A DNA stretch of 64,000 nt, from positions 62,001 to 126,000 of the forward strand of contig NZ_ATVH01000018.1 in the NCBI RefSeq assembly GCF_000420625.1. Reading direction: 5' to 3'. Position numbers and translations under genes: made by a program. The DNA is from Fodinicurvata sediminis DSM 21159. GTDB lineage: Bacteria; Pseudomonadota; Alphaproteobacteria; Kiloniellales; DSM-21159. Positions 16,770 to 26,036 of this stretch are shown here, piece after piece; the stretch's first letter is position 1, and every line of letters begins with the position of its first letter. Below the pieces are notes generated by a model. It was not told the origin of the DNA and searched no databases. It saw only the letters and a program-made list of their open reading frames with translations.

Positions 16770-17845
16770 TCGAGCTCGACCAGGTTACCAAGACCTACGA
16801 TGGAAAGAATGTCGTCGATTCCGTCACGCTTTCTGTCGGCAAGGGCGATTTCTGTGTCCTGATCGGACCATCGGGCAGTGGCAAGTCGACAACGCTGAAG
16901 ATGATCAATCGCCTGATCCCGCTGTCCGGGGGGACGATTCGTATCGAAGGCCAGGACATCGCCTCTGTCCGGGCCGAGGAGCTTCGCAGGCGCATAGGTT
17001 ATGCCATCCAGTCCATCGGCCTGTTCCCACACTGGACTGTCGAGCAGAACATCGCCGTGGTGCCGCGCCTGCTGAAATGGTCTCCACAGCGCGTGCGCGA
17101 GCGGGTCGAGTCGCTGCTGGCGTTGTTTCATCTGGATCCCGGTCAGTTTCGGGACAAATATCCCCATCAGTTGTCCGGAGGACAGGCGCAGCGGGTTGGT
17201 GTCGCGCGGGCCCTGGCCGCGGATCCGGAAGTGTTGCTGATGGACGAACCTTTCGGGGCATTGGACCCGATCACGCGCGATTCCCTGCAGGAAGAAATGC
17301 GGCGCGTGCACGAAGAAACCGGAAAGACCATCGTGTTCGTGACTCATGACATGGACGAAGCCCTCAAGCTGGCCTCGCGCGTTGCCATCATGGATGAAGG
17401 TCGCCTGGTACAGGTCGGTTCCCCAAGAGAAATTCTCAACAGCCCGGCGAACGACTTCGTGCTCGATTTCGTGGGTCAGTCCGACCTGGGTCTGAAGATG
17501 CTGGCTTGCGAGTCGGTGGAAACGCGCCTGGAACCGGCAGCCTCGATTTCACGCAGTGAGCCGATCGAGAATATCCGGAGCCAGTTCGGGCAGGCTGACC
17601 ATGTGTGGCTGCTTTCGCCCGAAGGGCAGGTGGAGGGCCTGCTGACGGAAGCACCTGGAGGACAGGATGATCTTGATCGAAGACTTAGACCTCTGGGCCA
17701 GGAAAGTCATGCCACCCCAGAGATGAGCCTGAAGGAGGCCCTGTCGCACATGGTCTGGCGCAAGACAGGCTGGTTGCCTGTGGTGGATGGAGACGGCCGC
17801 CTTACGGGTGAGGTCGGATTGAGCAAGGTCATGGAGCGGCCGTGA
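16766..17845 (+). CDS. yehX: Osmolyte ABC importer, ATP-binding protein YehX type
   Basis: Energises the importer. 359 residues: Walker A GPSGSGKST (about 34), signature LSGGQAQRVGVARAL (about 135), Walker B VLLMDEPFGALD (about 155) and the switch His in FVTHDMDEA. The last 120 residues hold a diverged CBS-like segment (MVWRKTGWLPVVDGDGRL), as in OpuA-type ATPases, where CBS domains sense ionic strength; that role here is inferred. It overlaps both permease genes by four bases. Confidence 0.92.
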   Translation: MIELDQVTKTYDGKNVVDSVTLSVGKGDFCVLIGPSGSGKSTTLKMINRLIPLSGGTIRIEGQDIASVRAEELRRRIGYAIQSIGLFPHWTVEQNIAVVPRLLKWSPQRVRERVESLLALFHLDPGQFRDKYPHQLSGGQAQRVGVARALAADPEVLLMDEPFGALDPITRDSLQEEMRRVHEETGKTIVFVTHDMDEALKLASRVAIMDEGRLVQVGSPREILNSPANDFVLDFVGQSDLGLKMLACESVETRLEPAASISRSEPIENIRSQFGQADHVWLLSPEGQVEGLLTEAPGGQDDLDRRLRPLGQESHATPEMSLKEALSHMVWRKTGWLPVVDGDGRLTGEVGLSKVMERP

Positions 17846-18600
17846 TAGGAAGTCGCAGCCTTTCAGCCAGCCTGCCGCGAACAGGCGCGCTCCCCTGGTT
17901 GGCAGCGCTGTTTGTTGCGCTGACGCTTTTCATGGGTCAGGCCGCCCCTTTGTTTGAATGGTTGCTGCCGGGACTGGACAATCCGGTCTATGACCGGCAC
18001 AGCTTCCCGGACCTGGTGCTCGATCATGTTGTGCTTGTTGCCGCATCCAGCCTGATCTCGGTATTCATCGGCGTCAGTGCTGGCATCTTTGCGACACGTC
18101 CGGTCGGCCAGGAATTCAAGCCCGTGATTTCGGCTGTTAGTGCGATTGGGCAAACCTTTCCCCCAGCGGCTGTTCTGGCTGTGGTGGCGCCCCTGGCTGG
18201 CTTTGGGTTCAAACCGGCACTTGTGGCCCTGGCGCTTTATGGCTTGCTGCCTATTGTGCAGAACACCATGGCGGGCCTGGAGACAGTGCCCTCTGCCACA
18301 CTGGAAGCGGCCAGGGGTATGGGCCTGTCGAAGCGCGAAATCCTGACACGCGTCGAGCTGCCGCTTGCCATGCGTGTAATCACCGCTGGGATCCGGGTTT
18401 CGGTCATCGTCAATATCGGCACGGCCACCATAGCTTCCACGGTTGGGGCCCGCAGCCTGGGAACACCGATCATCTCCGGCCTTGTCAGCCAGAATGTCGC
18501 CTATGTCCTGCAGGGGGCCATCCTGGTGGCCCTGCTGGCGATCGTGACCGACCTGTTCTTCGAGAGGCTGGAGCGCTTCTTTTCCGTTGATCGGAATTGA
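17842..18600 (+). CDS. yehW: Osmolyte ABC importer, permease YehW type
   Basis: 252 residues with about six membrane helices and a clear EAA loop (LEAARGMGLSKREILTRVELP). It starts inside the end of yehX and closes the four-gene importer operon. The gene ends eight bases before the convergent phosphatase gene. Confidence 0.9.
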   Translation: MIGSRSLSASLPRTGALPWLAALFVALTLFMGQAAPLFEWLLPGLDNPVYDRHSFPDLVLDHVVLVAASSLISVFIGVSAGIFATRPVGQEFKPVISAVSAIGQTFPPAAVLAVVAPLAGFGFKPALVALALYGLLPIVQNTMAGLETVPSATLEAARGMGLSKREILTRVELPLAMRVITAGIRVSVIVNIGTATIASTVGARSLGTPIISGLVSQNVAYVLQGAILVALLAIVTDLFFERLERFFSVDRN

Positions 18601-18607
18601 GACGGGG

Positions 18608-20068
18608 TTACTTCAACTCTACCCAGGCGCTGATGCCCGAGTCCTCGGCGTGCCAGCGCGCCCGTGGTCCTGCCTGGGAGGGAAGGTCCAATTCCAGCCA
18701 GTTCCGTTCCGCCAGATAACGCCGGCCGAAGCCCGGGATGACCTGCATGTGGGTGCGTATTCCCCGCGTTGATGGCTTGAGGATGCGACTGAGCAGCGAG
18801 AGGGCACTGGCGAAGGCTTTTGGCGGGGGCGGATGCACGATTCCCGAGGAGATCAATTGGTGGATCAAATGTTTTCCGTTGCTGGCCCGTCCGAAGGCGC
18901 CCAGATGGATTTCGCCTGATGTAACCAGGATGCGGGCATCATTGCGTTTTGCATAGACGAAAAGCTGGCTCATCATGCGTGTCCATTCTCTTCGGTGGGC
19001 AAAGGATTGCCACTGGTCGCGCAGGTCATCCTGGTAGTCCTGCTGCTGTGGGATCCAGACCATCAGGCGCTCGAGCATGCTCAGGTCCAGATTGATGAGC
19101 GGGACACTAGACAGCAGAACCAGGTTGCGGCAGCCGTCAAGATGGTCCAAGGCCGCTTCGAATCCCTGCCAGGCTGCAGGCGACATGACCTGCTGTTTTG
19201 TGCGCGTGCTGCGCAGGTCGGGCGCCAGCAGCCCCGTGTCTCCCACGCGGAAGACCCATCCGAAATGTGACAAGCTGCGGCTGAAGAAGCCATCACTCTG
19301 GCTGTCGTTACCGCCTTCGGGAGGCAGTCCGAGTTGGAAGATACGAAAGGCGCGGCGCGCACCTTCATACACGCTTTTGTAAGGTTCGCTGGCCTGCCAC
19401 GCGGAGGGATGCGATCCCCAGCCGTCGAAGATGTCGTGGTCGTCCCACATCATCAGGGATGGAATGCTGGCCAGAAGGGGCGCGAGTTCCTTCTGGGACC
19501 AGAGCTGTAGATAGCGATCGAAATAGTAATCCTGGATATCAGCGATGGTTTCCTGTGTGACGTGGGGGCCCAAGGTGTCCGGCTTCTGTTTTCGGATGCG
19601 TCTGGCCAGTTCCGGCACCTTCTGCCAGACCGTATCGGCATAGAGTTGATCACCGCCTTGCAACAGAAGGTGGAAGGACGTGACGCGGTGGGCATCCTGC
19701 AAACGGTCCCAAAGCCGGTTTCGATCTGCTTCCGGCGTATCCAGGTCGCCGGATTCAGATCCATTGCAGGCGGTGAAAGCGAGGTGCAGGCCGCTGTCTT
19801 GTCCCGGAACGGCTACGATCCAGGAAGCCCCACCTATTCGATAGGTTGCTTCGTGATCGGAGGGCCCGCGCGGCAGTACCAGATCATAGGTCCATATGGT
19901 AATCCCGAGACGCGAGTCCAGCCGCCGCGCCTGTGCTTCCTGCAGATCGGTTGCGGCCGCTGGGGGGTCGATTCCGTCGTCCAGCCCGATCAATGCCCTG
20001 ACATGCCATTCGGCCTTGTCTGCACCCCGGAAAAAGAGAACGGGACCCAGGCGTCTTTCAGTCGGCAT
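18608..20068 (-). CDS. PhoD-like phosphatase/phosphodiesterase
   Basis: 486 residues. The metal-binding signatures of the PhoD-like metallophosphatase group are present: QGGDQLYAD near 158, MMWDDHDIFDGWG near 218 and SGEIHLGAFG near 395. No signal peptide is visible, so it is probably cytosolic, unlike secreted PhoD, and the substrate is open. It is convergent with yehW. Confidence 0.8.
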   Translation of the reverse strand: MPTERRLGPVLFFRGADKAEWHVRALIGLDDGIDPPAAATDLQEAQARRLDSRLGITIWTYDLVLPRGPSDHEATYRIGGASWIVAVPGQDSGLHLAFTACNGSESGDLDTPEADRNRLWDRLQDAHRVTSFHLLLQGGDQLYADTVWQKVPELARRIRKQKPDTLGPHVTQETIADIQDYYFDRYLQLWSQKELAPLLASIPSLMMWDDHDIFDGWGSHPSAWQASEPYKSVYEGARRAFRIFQLGLPPEGGNDSQSDGFFSRSLSHFGWVFRVGDTGLLAPDLRSTRTKQQVMSPAAWQGFEAALDHLDGCRNLVLLSSVPLINLDLSMLERLMVWIPQQQDYQDDLRDQWQSFAHRREWTRMMSQLFVYAKRNDARILVTSGEIHLGAFGRASNGKHLIHQLISSGIVHPPPPKAFASALSLLSRILKPSTRGIRTHMQVIPGFGRRYLAERNWLELDLPSQAGPRARWHAEDSGISAWVELK

Positions 20069-20235
20069 GGTGGGCTCTATCCGGTGTCATGGTGTTTCCC
20101 GCAATGCCTGGTCCGGGCTCAAGGAATGGAGGTTTGCCCAAAGGGATGCATACCTATCGGTTCGGGATACTGTCATTATGCCAAGCTTTACAGACATATA
20201 GAATTTCCAAATCAAACGACAGCCTATTTGTCCAG

Positions 20236-20847
20236 TCATGGCGCAAGCGTGAAAAAGAGGGTCAGTACAAGGGCTACCAAAAACAGGATGGCGATCAGGG
20301 TTCGTTTGCGTATGCGCCATTTCTTCAGAAGACCTTCGATCCTCTCTCCGAAAAGAAAAACCAGTAGAGCCAGACCGAAGTAGCGAATGCCTCTGGCGAT
20401 ACCCGAGGCGAGCAAAAAAAGAGGCAGGGAGTATTCACTGGCGCCAGCCGTCAACATGGCAATCTGGAAAGGCACGGGGGTGATTCCAACCAACAGGATT
20501 GCCAGGAAACCGTTCTGCCTGATTTCGCTTTCAAACTCCTGTGCGACCTGCTGCCAACCGAACTGCTCGATTATCCAGATGCCCACGGTGTTATAGGCCG
20601 CCATGCCAGCCAGGTAGCCACAGAGCGCGCCCACCAGGCAGCCAAGAGTCACCAGCGTGGCAATCCACCAGAGGCGATGACGGTTGGCCAGAAGATAGGG
20701 AACCAGAATCAGTTCCAGCGGTACGGCCAGGACGGTGCTTTCCAGGAAGGAGAGTCCGCCCATGGCAAGTGGCGAATGGCGTGATTTGAGGACGCGATCC
20801 AGCCAGGACTGGACATCATCGCGATCATGCTGGCTGGAAGATGTCAT
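20236..20847 (-). CDS. YqaA/DedA-family membrane protein
   Basis: 203 residues with about five hydrophobic helices and the segment FLAILLVGITPVPFQIAMLT, a form of the proline-containing motif of YqaA/DedA proteins. It ends with a basic stretch and a last helix. The ATG directly follows the stop of the hemerythrin gene, so the two form an operon. Proteins of this family are linked to membrane lipid transport and homeostasis; a specific role is not shown. Confidence 0.78.
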   Translation of the reverse strand: MTSSSQHDRDDVQSWLDRVLKSRHSPLAMGGLSFLESTVLAVPLELILVPYLLANRHRLWWIATLVTLGCLVGALCGYLAGMAAYNTVGIWIIEQFGWQQVAQEFESEIRQNGFLAILLVGITPVPFQIAMLTAGASEYSLPLFLLASGIARGIRYFGLALLVFLFGERIEGLLKKWRIRKRTLIAILFLVALVLTLFFTLAP

Positions 20848-21360
20848 TCAGGTCTGCGCATTCAGTCCACCTTTGACCTGGCCTATGCGGGTTCCGAGAT
20901 CCTCGGCTTCCTGTTTCGAGAAGACCTTGCGCGCGAGCGGAAAGATATCCTCTTCCTCCTCTTCCAGGTGGTGTAGAATATCGTGTTCGAGTTCGTCAAA
21001 GCGTTCCCACCAGTTGTCGCTGCCCGGACGCATGTCATCCATCTGTTCCAGGACTTTCTTGTGCTCGCCGTGCTCCTGCAGGGCGTGCATGCCTTCGTGC
21101 CGGGCTTTTCTGTCGTCGAGAAGGGCATGGAAGAATGTGCGTTCTTCAGCTTCGTGATGAAGGAGCAACAGCTCCTTGAGCTCCTCGAAGGCCTTTTCCT
21201 GGTTCGTGCGGTCATTCTCCTCCAGGCCCTTGAGGCGATGTATCAGGCGGCGGATTTCCTGGTGATCCAGTTCAATGGCTTCAAAGATATCCAAGGCACT
21301 CTCCTGTGATGATTGTTCTTGATCTTGTGGCATATCGCTTGGAAGGGTGGCGTGCATCAT
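20848..21360 (-). CDS. Hemerythrin-domain protein
   Basis: About 170 residues of helical bundle with the di-iron ligand pattern: ELDHQEIRRLIH, LLLHHEAEERTFF, HEGMHALQEHGEH and HDILHHLEEEEEDIFP. Such proteins bind oxygen or NO or carry iron. The frame is open to 21768, but upstream residues look random; ATGs at 21360 and 21333 are the best starts, neither with a strong ribosome site. It is divergent from the nitrile hydratase genes and directly upstream of the YqaA gene. Confidence 0.82.
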   Translation of the reverse strand: MMHATLPSDMPQDQEQSSQESALDIFEAIELDHQEIRRLIHRLKGLEENDRTNQEKAFEELKELLLLHHEAEERTFFHALLDDRKARHEGMHALQEHGEHKKVLEQMDDMRPGSDNWWERFDELEHDILHHLEEEEEDIFPLARKVFSKQEAEDLGTRIGQVKGGLNAQT

Positions 21361-21437
21361 CAGATAGGCAATCTGTGGGTAAGGACAAGCTTGTCGTTCG
21401 AAGATCGAGACATCTACCGGTACATCTAGCAAAGCTT

Positions 21438-21467
21438 TTGAATTGAGCCGTCCTTGCCGGCTAGAAT
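21438..21467 (+). promoter_or_regulatory. Candidate promoter of the nitrile hydratase operon
   Basis: TTGAAT (21438-21443), 18-bp spacer and TAGAAT (21462-21467), 19 bp before the ATG. Both boxes match the vegetative consensus reasonably, but the leader would be very short. Confidence 0.35.
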
Positions 21468-21486
21468 GGCTGTGAAGGAGGACTCC

Positions 21487-22119
21487 ATGACAGGCGACAA
21501 TCACATACACGACCATCCGCACAGTCTGCTGCCATCTGATCCAGAGCTGCGCGTCAAGACATTGGAATCCCTGCTGGTGGACAAGGGATTGGTCGATCCG
21601 GCCGCGCTCGAGGCCTATATTCAGGTCTATAGCGAGGAAGTCGGCCCCATGAATGGCGCGCGCGTGGTGGCACGTGCCTGGTGCGATCCGGATTATCATG
21701 CGCGCCTGCTTGCAGATGGTACGGCCGCTGTCTGGGAGCTGGGCTACAGCGGCCGCCAGGGTGAACACCTCAAGGTCGTGGAGAACAGCCCTGAGCTTCA
21801 GAACGTTGTCGTCTGTACACTCTGCTCCTGCTATCCGTGGGCTGTCCTGGGCTTGCCGCCAGCCTGGTACAAGTCCTCGGCCTACCGCGCACGGGTCGTC
21901 CGCGAACCGCGTGCCGTCCTCAAGGAATTCGGCCTGGAGCTTTCAGAAGACGTCGAGGTGCGGGTCTGGGACAGCACCTCGGAGATGCGTTATCTGGTCC
22001 TGCCTGAACGTCCGCAAGGTACGGAGGACTGGTCTGAAGAGGCGCTGGCCAGTTTGGTAACGCGGGATTCCATGATCGGTGTTGCCAAGGCGATTGAACC
22101 GGGGAGGGCGGGCCAATGA
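21487..22119 (+). CDS. nthA: Nitrile hydratase alpha subunit, cobalt type
   Basis: Hydrates nitriles to amides. 210 residues from ATG 21487, which has the strong site GAAGGAGG. The metal-binding claw CTLCSC is at residues 110-115; Thr in the second position marks the cobalt form (iron enzymes have Ser). An N-terminal His-rich stretch (HIHDHPH) precedes the fold. It overlaps nthB by four bases. No amidase, aldoxime dehydratase or cobalt permease gene is nearby. Confidence 0.95.
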   Translation: MTGDNHIHDHPHSLLPSDPELRVKTLESLLVDKGLVDPAALEAYIQVYSEEVGPMNGARVVARAWCDPDYHARLLADGTAAVWELGYSGRQGEHLKVVENSPELQNVVVCTLCSCYPWAVLGLPPAWYKSSAYRARVVREPRAVLKEFGLELSEDVEVRVWDSTSEMRYLVLPERPQGTEDWSEEALASLVTRDSMIGVAKAIEPGRAGQ

Positions 22120-22775
22120 ACGGTGTGCACGATATGGGCGGCATGCACGGCTTTGGCCCCATCCCGATTGAAGAGGACGAACCGGTTTTTCATGAAGACT
22201 GGGAGGCCAAGGTCCTTGCCATGACCCTGGCGCTTGCCGGATGGCAGCGCTGGAACCTGGATCGTTCGCGGTATGCGCGCGAGGCCTTGCCTCCAGCCGC
22301 GTATCTTTCAATGTCCTACTATGAACGCTGGATTGCCGCCCTTGTTGATCTGGCGGTTGAAAACGGACTGCTGTCTCGCGAGGAACTGCGAGAAGGGCGG
22401 CCGGCCTCGGATTCAGAGCGATGCGACCCGCCTGTTCCGGCCGAGCGGGTGCGGGATATCCTCTCGCGGGGTGGGCCGACAGTCCGTGAGACCTCGGCGC
22501 ATCCGCGGTTTTCCGTCGGCGACGCTGTCCGTACCCGGAATATTCATCCTGCCGGCCATACCCGCTTGCCACGCTATGCACGTGACAAGTGCGGCGAAGT
22601 GGTCCTGCATCATGGGGCCCATGTCTTCGCCGATGCCCACGCGATGGGGCAGGGCGAACAGCCGCAGCATCTCTATACCGTTCGTTTTGCGGCGCGCGAA
22701 CTTTGGGGCGACCAGGCCTCGCCGAAGGATTCCGTTCACATTGACCTATGGGAGCCACACCTCGATGCGCAGTGA
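22116..22775 (+). CDS. nthB: Nitrile hydratase beta subunit
   Basis: 219 residues. It opens with the family hallmark [15 protein letters not shown] and ends with an SH3-like domain containing [24 protein letters not shown] and the terminal [10 protein letters not shown]. It forms the heterodimer with NthA around the cobalt centre. Its 3' end overlaps the activator gene by 11 bp. Confidence 0.95.
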   Translation: MNGVHDMGGMHGFGPIPIEEDEPVFHEDWEAKVLAMTLALAGWQRWNLDRSRYAREALPPAAYLSMSYYERWIAALVDLAVENGLLSREELREGRPASDSERCDPPVPAERVRDILSRGGPTVRETSAHPRFSVGDAVRTRNIHPAGHTRLPRYARDKCGEVVLHHGAHVFADAHAMGQGEQPQHLYTVRFAARELWGDQASPKDSVHIDLWEPHLDAQ

Positions 22776-23151
22776 AGATCGTGGCGGTAAGGATCGTGGC
22801 AGTGAAGGCCGTGAGGGGTCACAAAGTCAATCGCACCCACCGCCCTTTGACTATCCCTGGCAGGCCCAGGCCTTTGCATTGGCCGTCAGCCTTCAGGAGG
22901 CCGGGTATTTTTCCCGATCGGAGTGGAGCGATGCCCTGGGACGCGCCATAGCCAGGGATGAGACATTGAAGGGCCCGGACATGTCAGGGGCACGCTATTA
23001 TGACTGCTGGCTTGCGGCCCTGGAGGCGTTACTTCAGGACAAGGGCCTGATGGCAGAGCACCTGCTCCAGCAGCGCCGTCGTGAGTGGGAACAGGCCTAT
23101 CTCAGCACGCCGCACGGGCAGCCAGTTGAGTTACATCAATCCACCAAATAA
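22765..23151 (+). CDS. Nitrile hydratase activator/accessory protein
   Basis: 128 residues from ATG 22765, inside the end of nthB. After a hydrophilic head it shows FDYPWQAQAFALAVSLQEAG and YYDCWLAALEALLQDKGL, which mirror the N-terminal half of the beta subunit ([14 protein letters not shown] and [18 protein letters not shown]). This is the pattern of the metallochaperone-type activators that load cobalt into NthA. The order alpha-beta-activator supports the cobalt assignment. Confidence 0.88.
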   Translation: MRSEDRGGKDRGSEGREGSQSQSHPPPFDYPWQAQAFALAVSLQEAGYFSRSEWSDALGRAIARDETLKGPDMSGARYYDCWLAALEALLQDKGLMAEHLLQQRRREWEQAYLSTPHGQPVELHQSTK

Positions 23152-23356
23152 ACATAATAACTATGTAATTATTTTTCCTTAATGCCATTCTACTAATAAT
23201 CTGTTTTTATTATATTATTCGCTTTTTTTATAGCGTACGCATGACAGAAAAGTGCATAAACTGCGCTTTTATGTAGTGAAATATGTTGATCTGTGAAAAA
23301 TTATTCATAATAATTGAGTTAATATAATATTTCACAGTTAATAAAGAGTATATACC
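23152..23356 (+). promoter_or_regulatory. AT-rich gap upstream of the YeeE/YedE gene
   Basis: 205 bp, much richer in A and T than the flanking genes. It contains a TATAAT at 23323-23328 and a T-run after the activator gene. No strong stem for a terminator was found. It probably carries the promoter of the transporter gene. Confidence 0.4.
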
Positions 23357-24589
23357 ATGAGTAATATCACTCTGGGCGGTGCGGGTGATTTTGTCGCGCC
23401 GCTGCGTGCCGTAGACCTGCGGATCGTCACGTCCGGACTGGCCTTACTGCTTCTGGGGATAATTTTCCTGAACGAAGTGATCGATGGACGTCAGGCCTGG
23501 TTGTTCCTGGTGGGGGGCGCCTTGGGTTTGGTGCTCTATCATGCGCTCTTCGGATTTACTTCGGCTTTTCGCGTGTTCTTTTCCGATCGACGCGGCGCAG
23601 GTTTGCGTGCACAGATGATCATGCTGGCCTTGGCTTGCGTCTTGTTCTTTCCCGTCCTTGCCTCAGGTGACCTGTTCGGTCGCGAAGTGTCCGGCTTCAT
23701 TGCTCCGGTCGGTATTTCGGTCGTGATCGGGGCCTTTCTTTTCGGGCTGGGCATGCAGCTTGGGGGCGGCTGTGCTTCAGGCACACTCTTCACCGTCGGC
23801 GGTGGTAGCACGCGTATGGTCATCACCCTGCTCGGCTTCGTCGCGGGCTCCGTTCTTGGCGCCTATCATCTGCCCTGGTGGCAAGAGCAGCCTGCTTTTC
23901 AGCCGGTTTCACTGATTGGCAGTTTCGGCTGGCTGCCGGCTCTGATCGCAAACCTGGCAGTCTTTGTTGCCATTTATCTTGGGACGATCTGGCTCGAGAA
24001 GCGCCGGCACGGCAAGCTGCTTGAAGGTGCAGACGGTCAAGCGCGCGGCTGGCAGCGTTTCCTGCGCGGCCCCTGGCCGCTTGTCTGGGGCGCTGTCGCG
24101 CTGGCGTTTCTGAACTTCATTACCCTCGCGCTGGCAGGACGGCCCTGGGGCATCACCTCGGCGTTCGCGCTCTGGGGCAGCAAGGCCCTGGCTGCCGGTG
24201 GCGTGGACGTGGCCTCGTGGGGGTACTGGTCTTCTGCTGGTCGCGCCGCCTCTCTGGAGCAGACGGTCTTTTCCGACATCACCAGCGTGATGAACTTCGG
24301 GATCATCATCGGTGCTTTCCTGGCTGCCGGTCTTGCGGGCAAGTTTGCGCCGATCTGGAAGCTGCCTCGGCGTTCCGTGGTGGCGGCCATCGTTGGTGGA
24401 CTGCTTCTGGGCTACGGAGCGCGGCTGGCATTCGGCTGCAACATCGGCGCCTATTTCAGCGGCATTGCATCTGGCAGTCTGCATGGTTGGGTCTGGATCG
24501 TGGCGGCTTTGGCCGGTAACTGGCTGGGAATGCGCCTGCGCCCCTGGTTCGGCCTGGTTGTTGAACGTACACCGCAGAATAGCGCCTAG
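23357..24589 (+). CDS. YeeE/YedE-family sulfur-compound transporter
   Basis: 410 residues, about ten hydrophobic helices, with two repeats of the family core: GMQLGGGCASGTLFTVGGGS and RLAFGCNIGAYFSGIASGS. Each contains the conserved Cys used to pass thiosulfate or a related sulfur compound in YeeE/TsuA. No sulfurtransferase (TusA/YeeD) partner is next to it, so the substrate is uncertain. Confidence 0.85.
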   Translation: MSNITLGGAGDFVAPLRAVDLRIVTSGLALLLLGIIFLNEVIDGRQAWLFLVGGALGLVLYHALFGFTSAFRVFFSDRRGAGLRAQMIMLALACVLFFPVLASGDLFGREVSGFIAPVGISVVIGAFLFGLGMQLGGGCASGTLFTVGGGSTRMVITLLGFVAGSVLGAYHLPWWQEQPAFQPVSLIGSFGWLPALIANLAVFVAIYLGTIWLEKRRHGKLLEGADGQARGWQRFLRGPWPLVWGAVALAFLNFITLALAGRPWGITSAFALWGSKALAAGGVDVASWGYWSSAGRAASLEQTVFSDITSVMNFGIIIGAFLAAGLAGKFAPIWKLPRRSVVAAIVGGLLLGYGARLAFGCNIGAYFSGIASGSLHGWVWIVAALAGNWLGMRLRPWFGLVVERTPQNSA

Positions 24590-24664
24590 AAACGGTCGGC
24601 TCATGCTGCCGGGTCATGGCGACCTGCTCGTGACCCGGCGCTGCTATTGCGTAAACTGTTGGGT

Positions 24665-25186
24665 ATGACCTTCCTTTACTTTGCTTATGGCTCCAACATG
24701 CTGACCGCGCGCCTTCAGGCGCGCTGCCCCTCGGCGCAACCGGTCGGGCGCGCAGAAGCACGAGGTTGGTCTGTGGATTTCGTGAAGCCGGCCCTGGATG
24801 GATCGTCAAAGGCGGGTCTCGTGCAGCAACATCAGACGAGTATGCAGGGGGTCCTCTTTCGTCTGGACAAGGCCGACCTGCCCGCACTCGATCGGGCCGA
24901 GGCAGTCGGCAAGGGCTATGATCGGGACGATAGCTTTGAGGTCTGGTCGTTCGTGGAGGGCAGGGTTCAGTCGGTCGTCACCTACCTGCCGCTTCAGATC
25001 CTTGACGGACTGCAGCCCTATGACTGGTACCACCGGCTCTGCAGGGAAGGGGCACGGCAGCATGGCTTGCCTTCACATGCTCTGGAATGGCTGGAGAATG
25101 TCAGCATTACAGTTGATCCCATGCCAGATCGTCCCGCGCGCTTGCAGGCGCTCGAGGCCTTGCGCCGTTCGGGACTCGAGACCTGA
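24665..25186 (+). CDS. Gamma-glutamylcyclotransferase-like protein
   Basis: 173 residues from the ATG at 24665; the frame opens at 24647. The N-terminal FAYGSNM is the glutamyl-binding YGSN loop, and AEAVGKGYDR near residue 83 holds the expected catalytic Glu. The family releases 5-oxoproline from gamma-glutamyl compounds; some members handle other substrates. Confidence 0.78.
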   Translation: MTFLYFAYGSNMLTARLQARCPSAQPVGRAEARGWSVDFVKPALDGSSKAGLVQQHQTSMQGVLFRLDKADLPALDRAEAVGKGYDRDDSFEVWSFVEGRVQSVVTYLPLQILDGLQPYDWYHRLCREGARQHGLPSHALEWLENVSITVDPMPDRPARLQALEALRRSGLET

Positions 25187-25240
25187 CCTCCAAACCGCTT
25201 CCAGAAGCGCCAGGCTATTGCCTTTGATCGCCTGGCCTAC

Positions 25241-25268
25241 AGTTCCTCTTCTTGTGAGAAGAGGAACT
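25241..25268 (+). promoter_or_regulatory. Perfect 12-bp hairpin that buries the ribosome site of the SDR gene
   Basis: Arms AGTTCCTCTTCT and AGAAGAGGAACT with a TGTG loop. The AAGAGGA ribosome site for the ATG at 25274 lies in the 3' arm. There is no T-run, so it is a poor terminator. A second stem, GCCAGGC/GCCTGGC, lies just upstream at 25209-25236. Confidence 0.6.
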
Positions 25269-25273
25269 TCATA

Positions 25274-25990
25274 ATGGCAAATCATCTGACATCCTTTCCC
25301 GAGGGCGGGTTGGCCCTGGTCGTCGGGGCAACAGGCGGCATTGGTAGCGCGCTGGTTCAAGCCCTTGATGTTTCAGGGCGCTTTGAAGGCGTTCTGAAGG
25401 TATCGCGCAACAGTTCACCGGCAGTGGATATCGTGGAGGAAGCTTCCGTTCGCGCCCTGGCCGGGACGGTGTCGGACAGTGGCCTGCCCCTTCGTCTGGT
25501 CATAGATGCCACGGGATTTCTTCACGACGAAACCTATCGCCCGGAACGGAGTTGGCGTCACATCGAACCGGAACACCTTCACTATTCCTTTCTGGTCAAT
25601 GCTGTGGGGCCGGCGCTTTTGATGAAGCATCTGCTGCCACTCTTGCCACGCCAAGGCAAGGCTGCCTTGGCGACACTCTCTGCACGGGTTGGCAGTATCG
25701 AGGACAACGGCTATGGCGGCTGGTATGCCTATCGTGCCTCTAAGGCAGCACTGAACCAGCTTGTTCGAACGGCGGCGATCGAGTTGTCCCGCAGGTGGCC
25801 GGAGGCTATCTGTACTGCCTTACATCCCGGCACGGTCGATACGCGTTTGACAGCGCCATTCTCGAAACAGGGCCTGAATGTGCGTTCCCCTGAAGAGGCA
25901 GCAGTCGACCTGATCAAGGTGATCGATGAGCTGACGGTGGCGCAAAATGGAAGTTTCCTGGATTATCGCGGAAACAAGATTTCCTGGTAG
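25274..25990 (+). CDS. Short-chain dehydrogenase/reductase
   Basis: 238 residues, Rossmann fold. The NAD(P) loop GATGGIGSAL is near residue 19, DATG replaces the usual NNAG near 77, and the catalytic YRASK follows an ARVGSIEDNGYGGWY stretch, so the Ser-Tyr-Lys set is present. The group resembles CsgA-like cell-cell communication SDRs with unknown substrates. Translation may be controlled by the hairpin directly before it. Confidence 0.82.
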   Translation: MANHLTSFPEGGLALVVGATGGIGSALVQALDVSGRFEGVLKVSRNSSPAVDIVEEASVRALAGTVSDSGLPLRLVIDATGFLHDETYRPERSWRHIEPEHLHYSFLVNAVGPALLMKHLLPLLPRQGKAALATLSARVGSIEDNGYGGWYAYRASKAALNQLVRTAAIELSRRWPEAICTALHPGTVDTRLTAPFSKQGLNVRSPEEAAVDLIKVIDELTVAQNGSFLDYRGNKISW

Positions 25991-26036
25991 GTTTTGCAGA
26001 CTCGTACCCAGGGCAAATTCACCAGCTCCGCCGACT

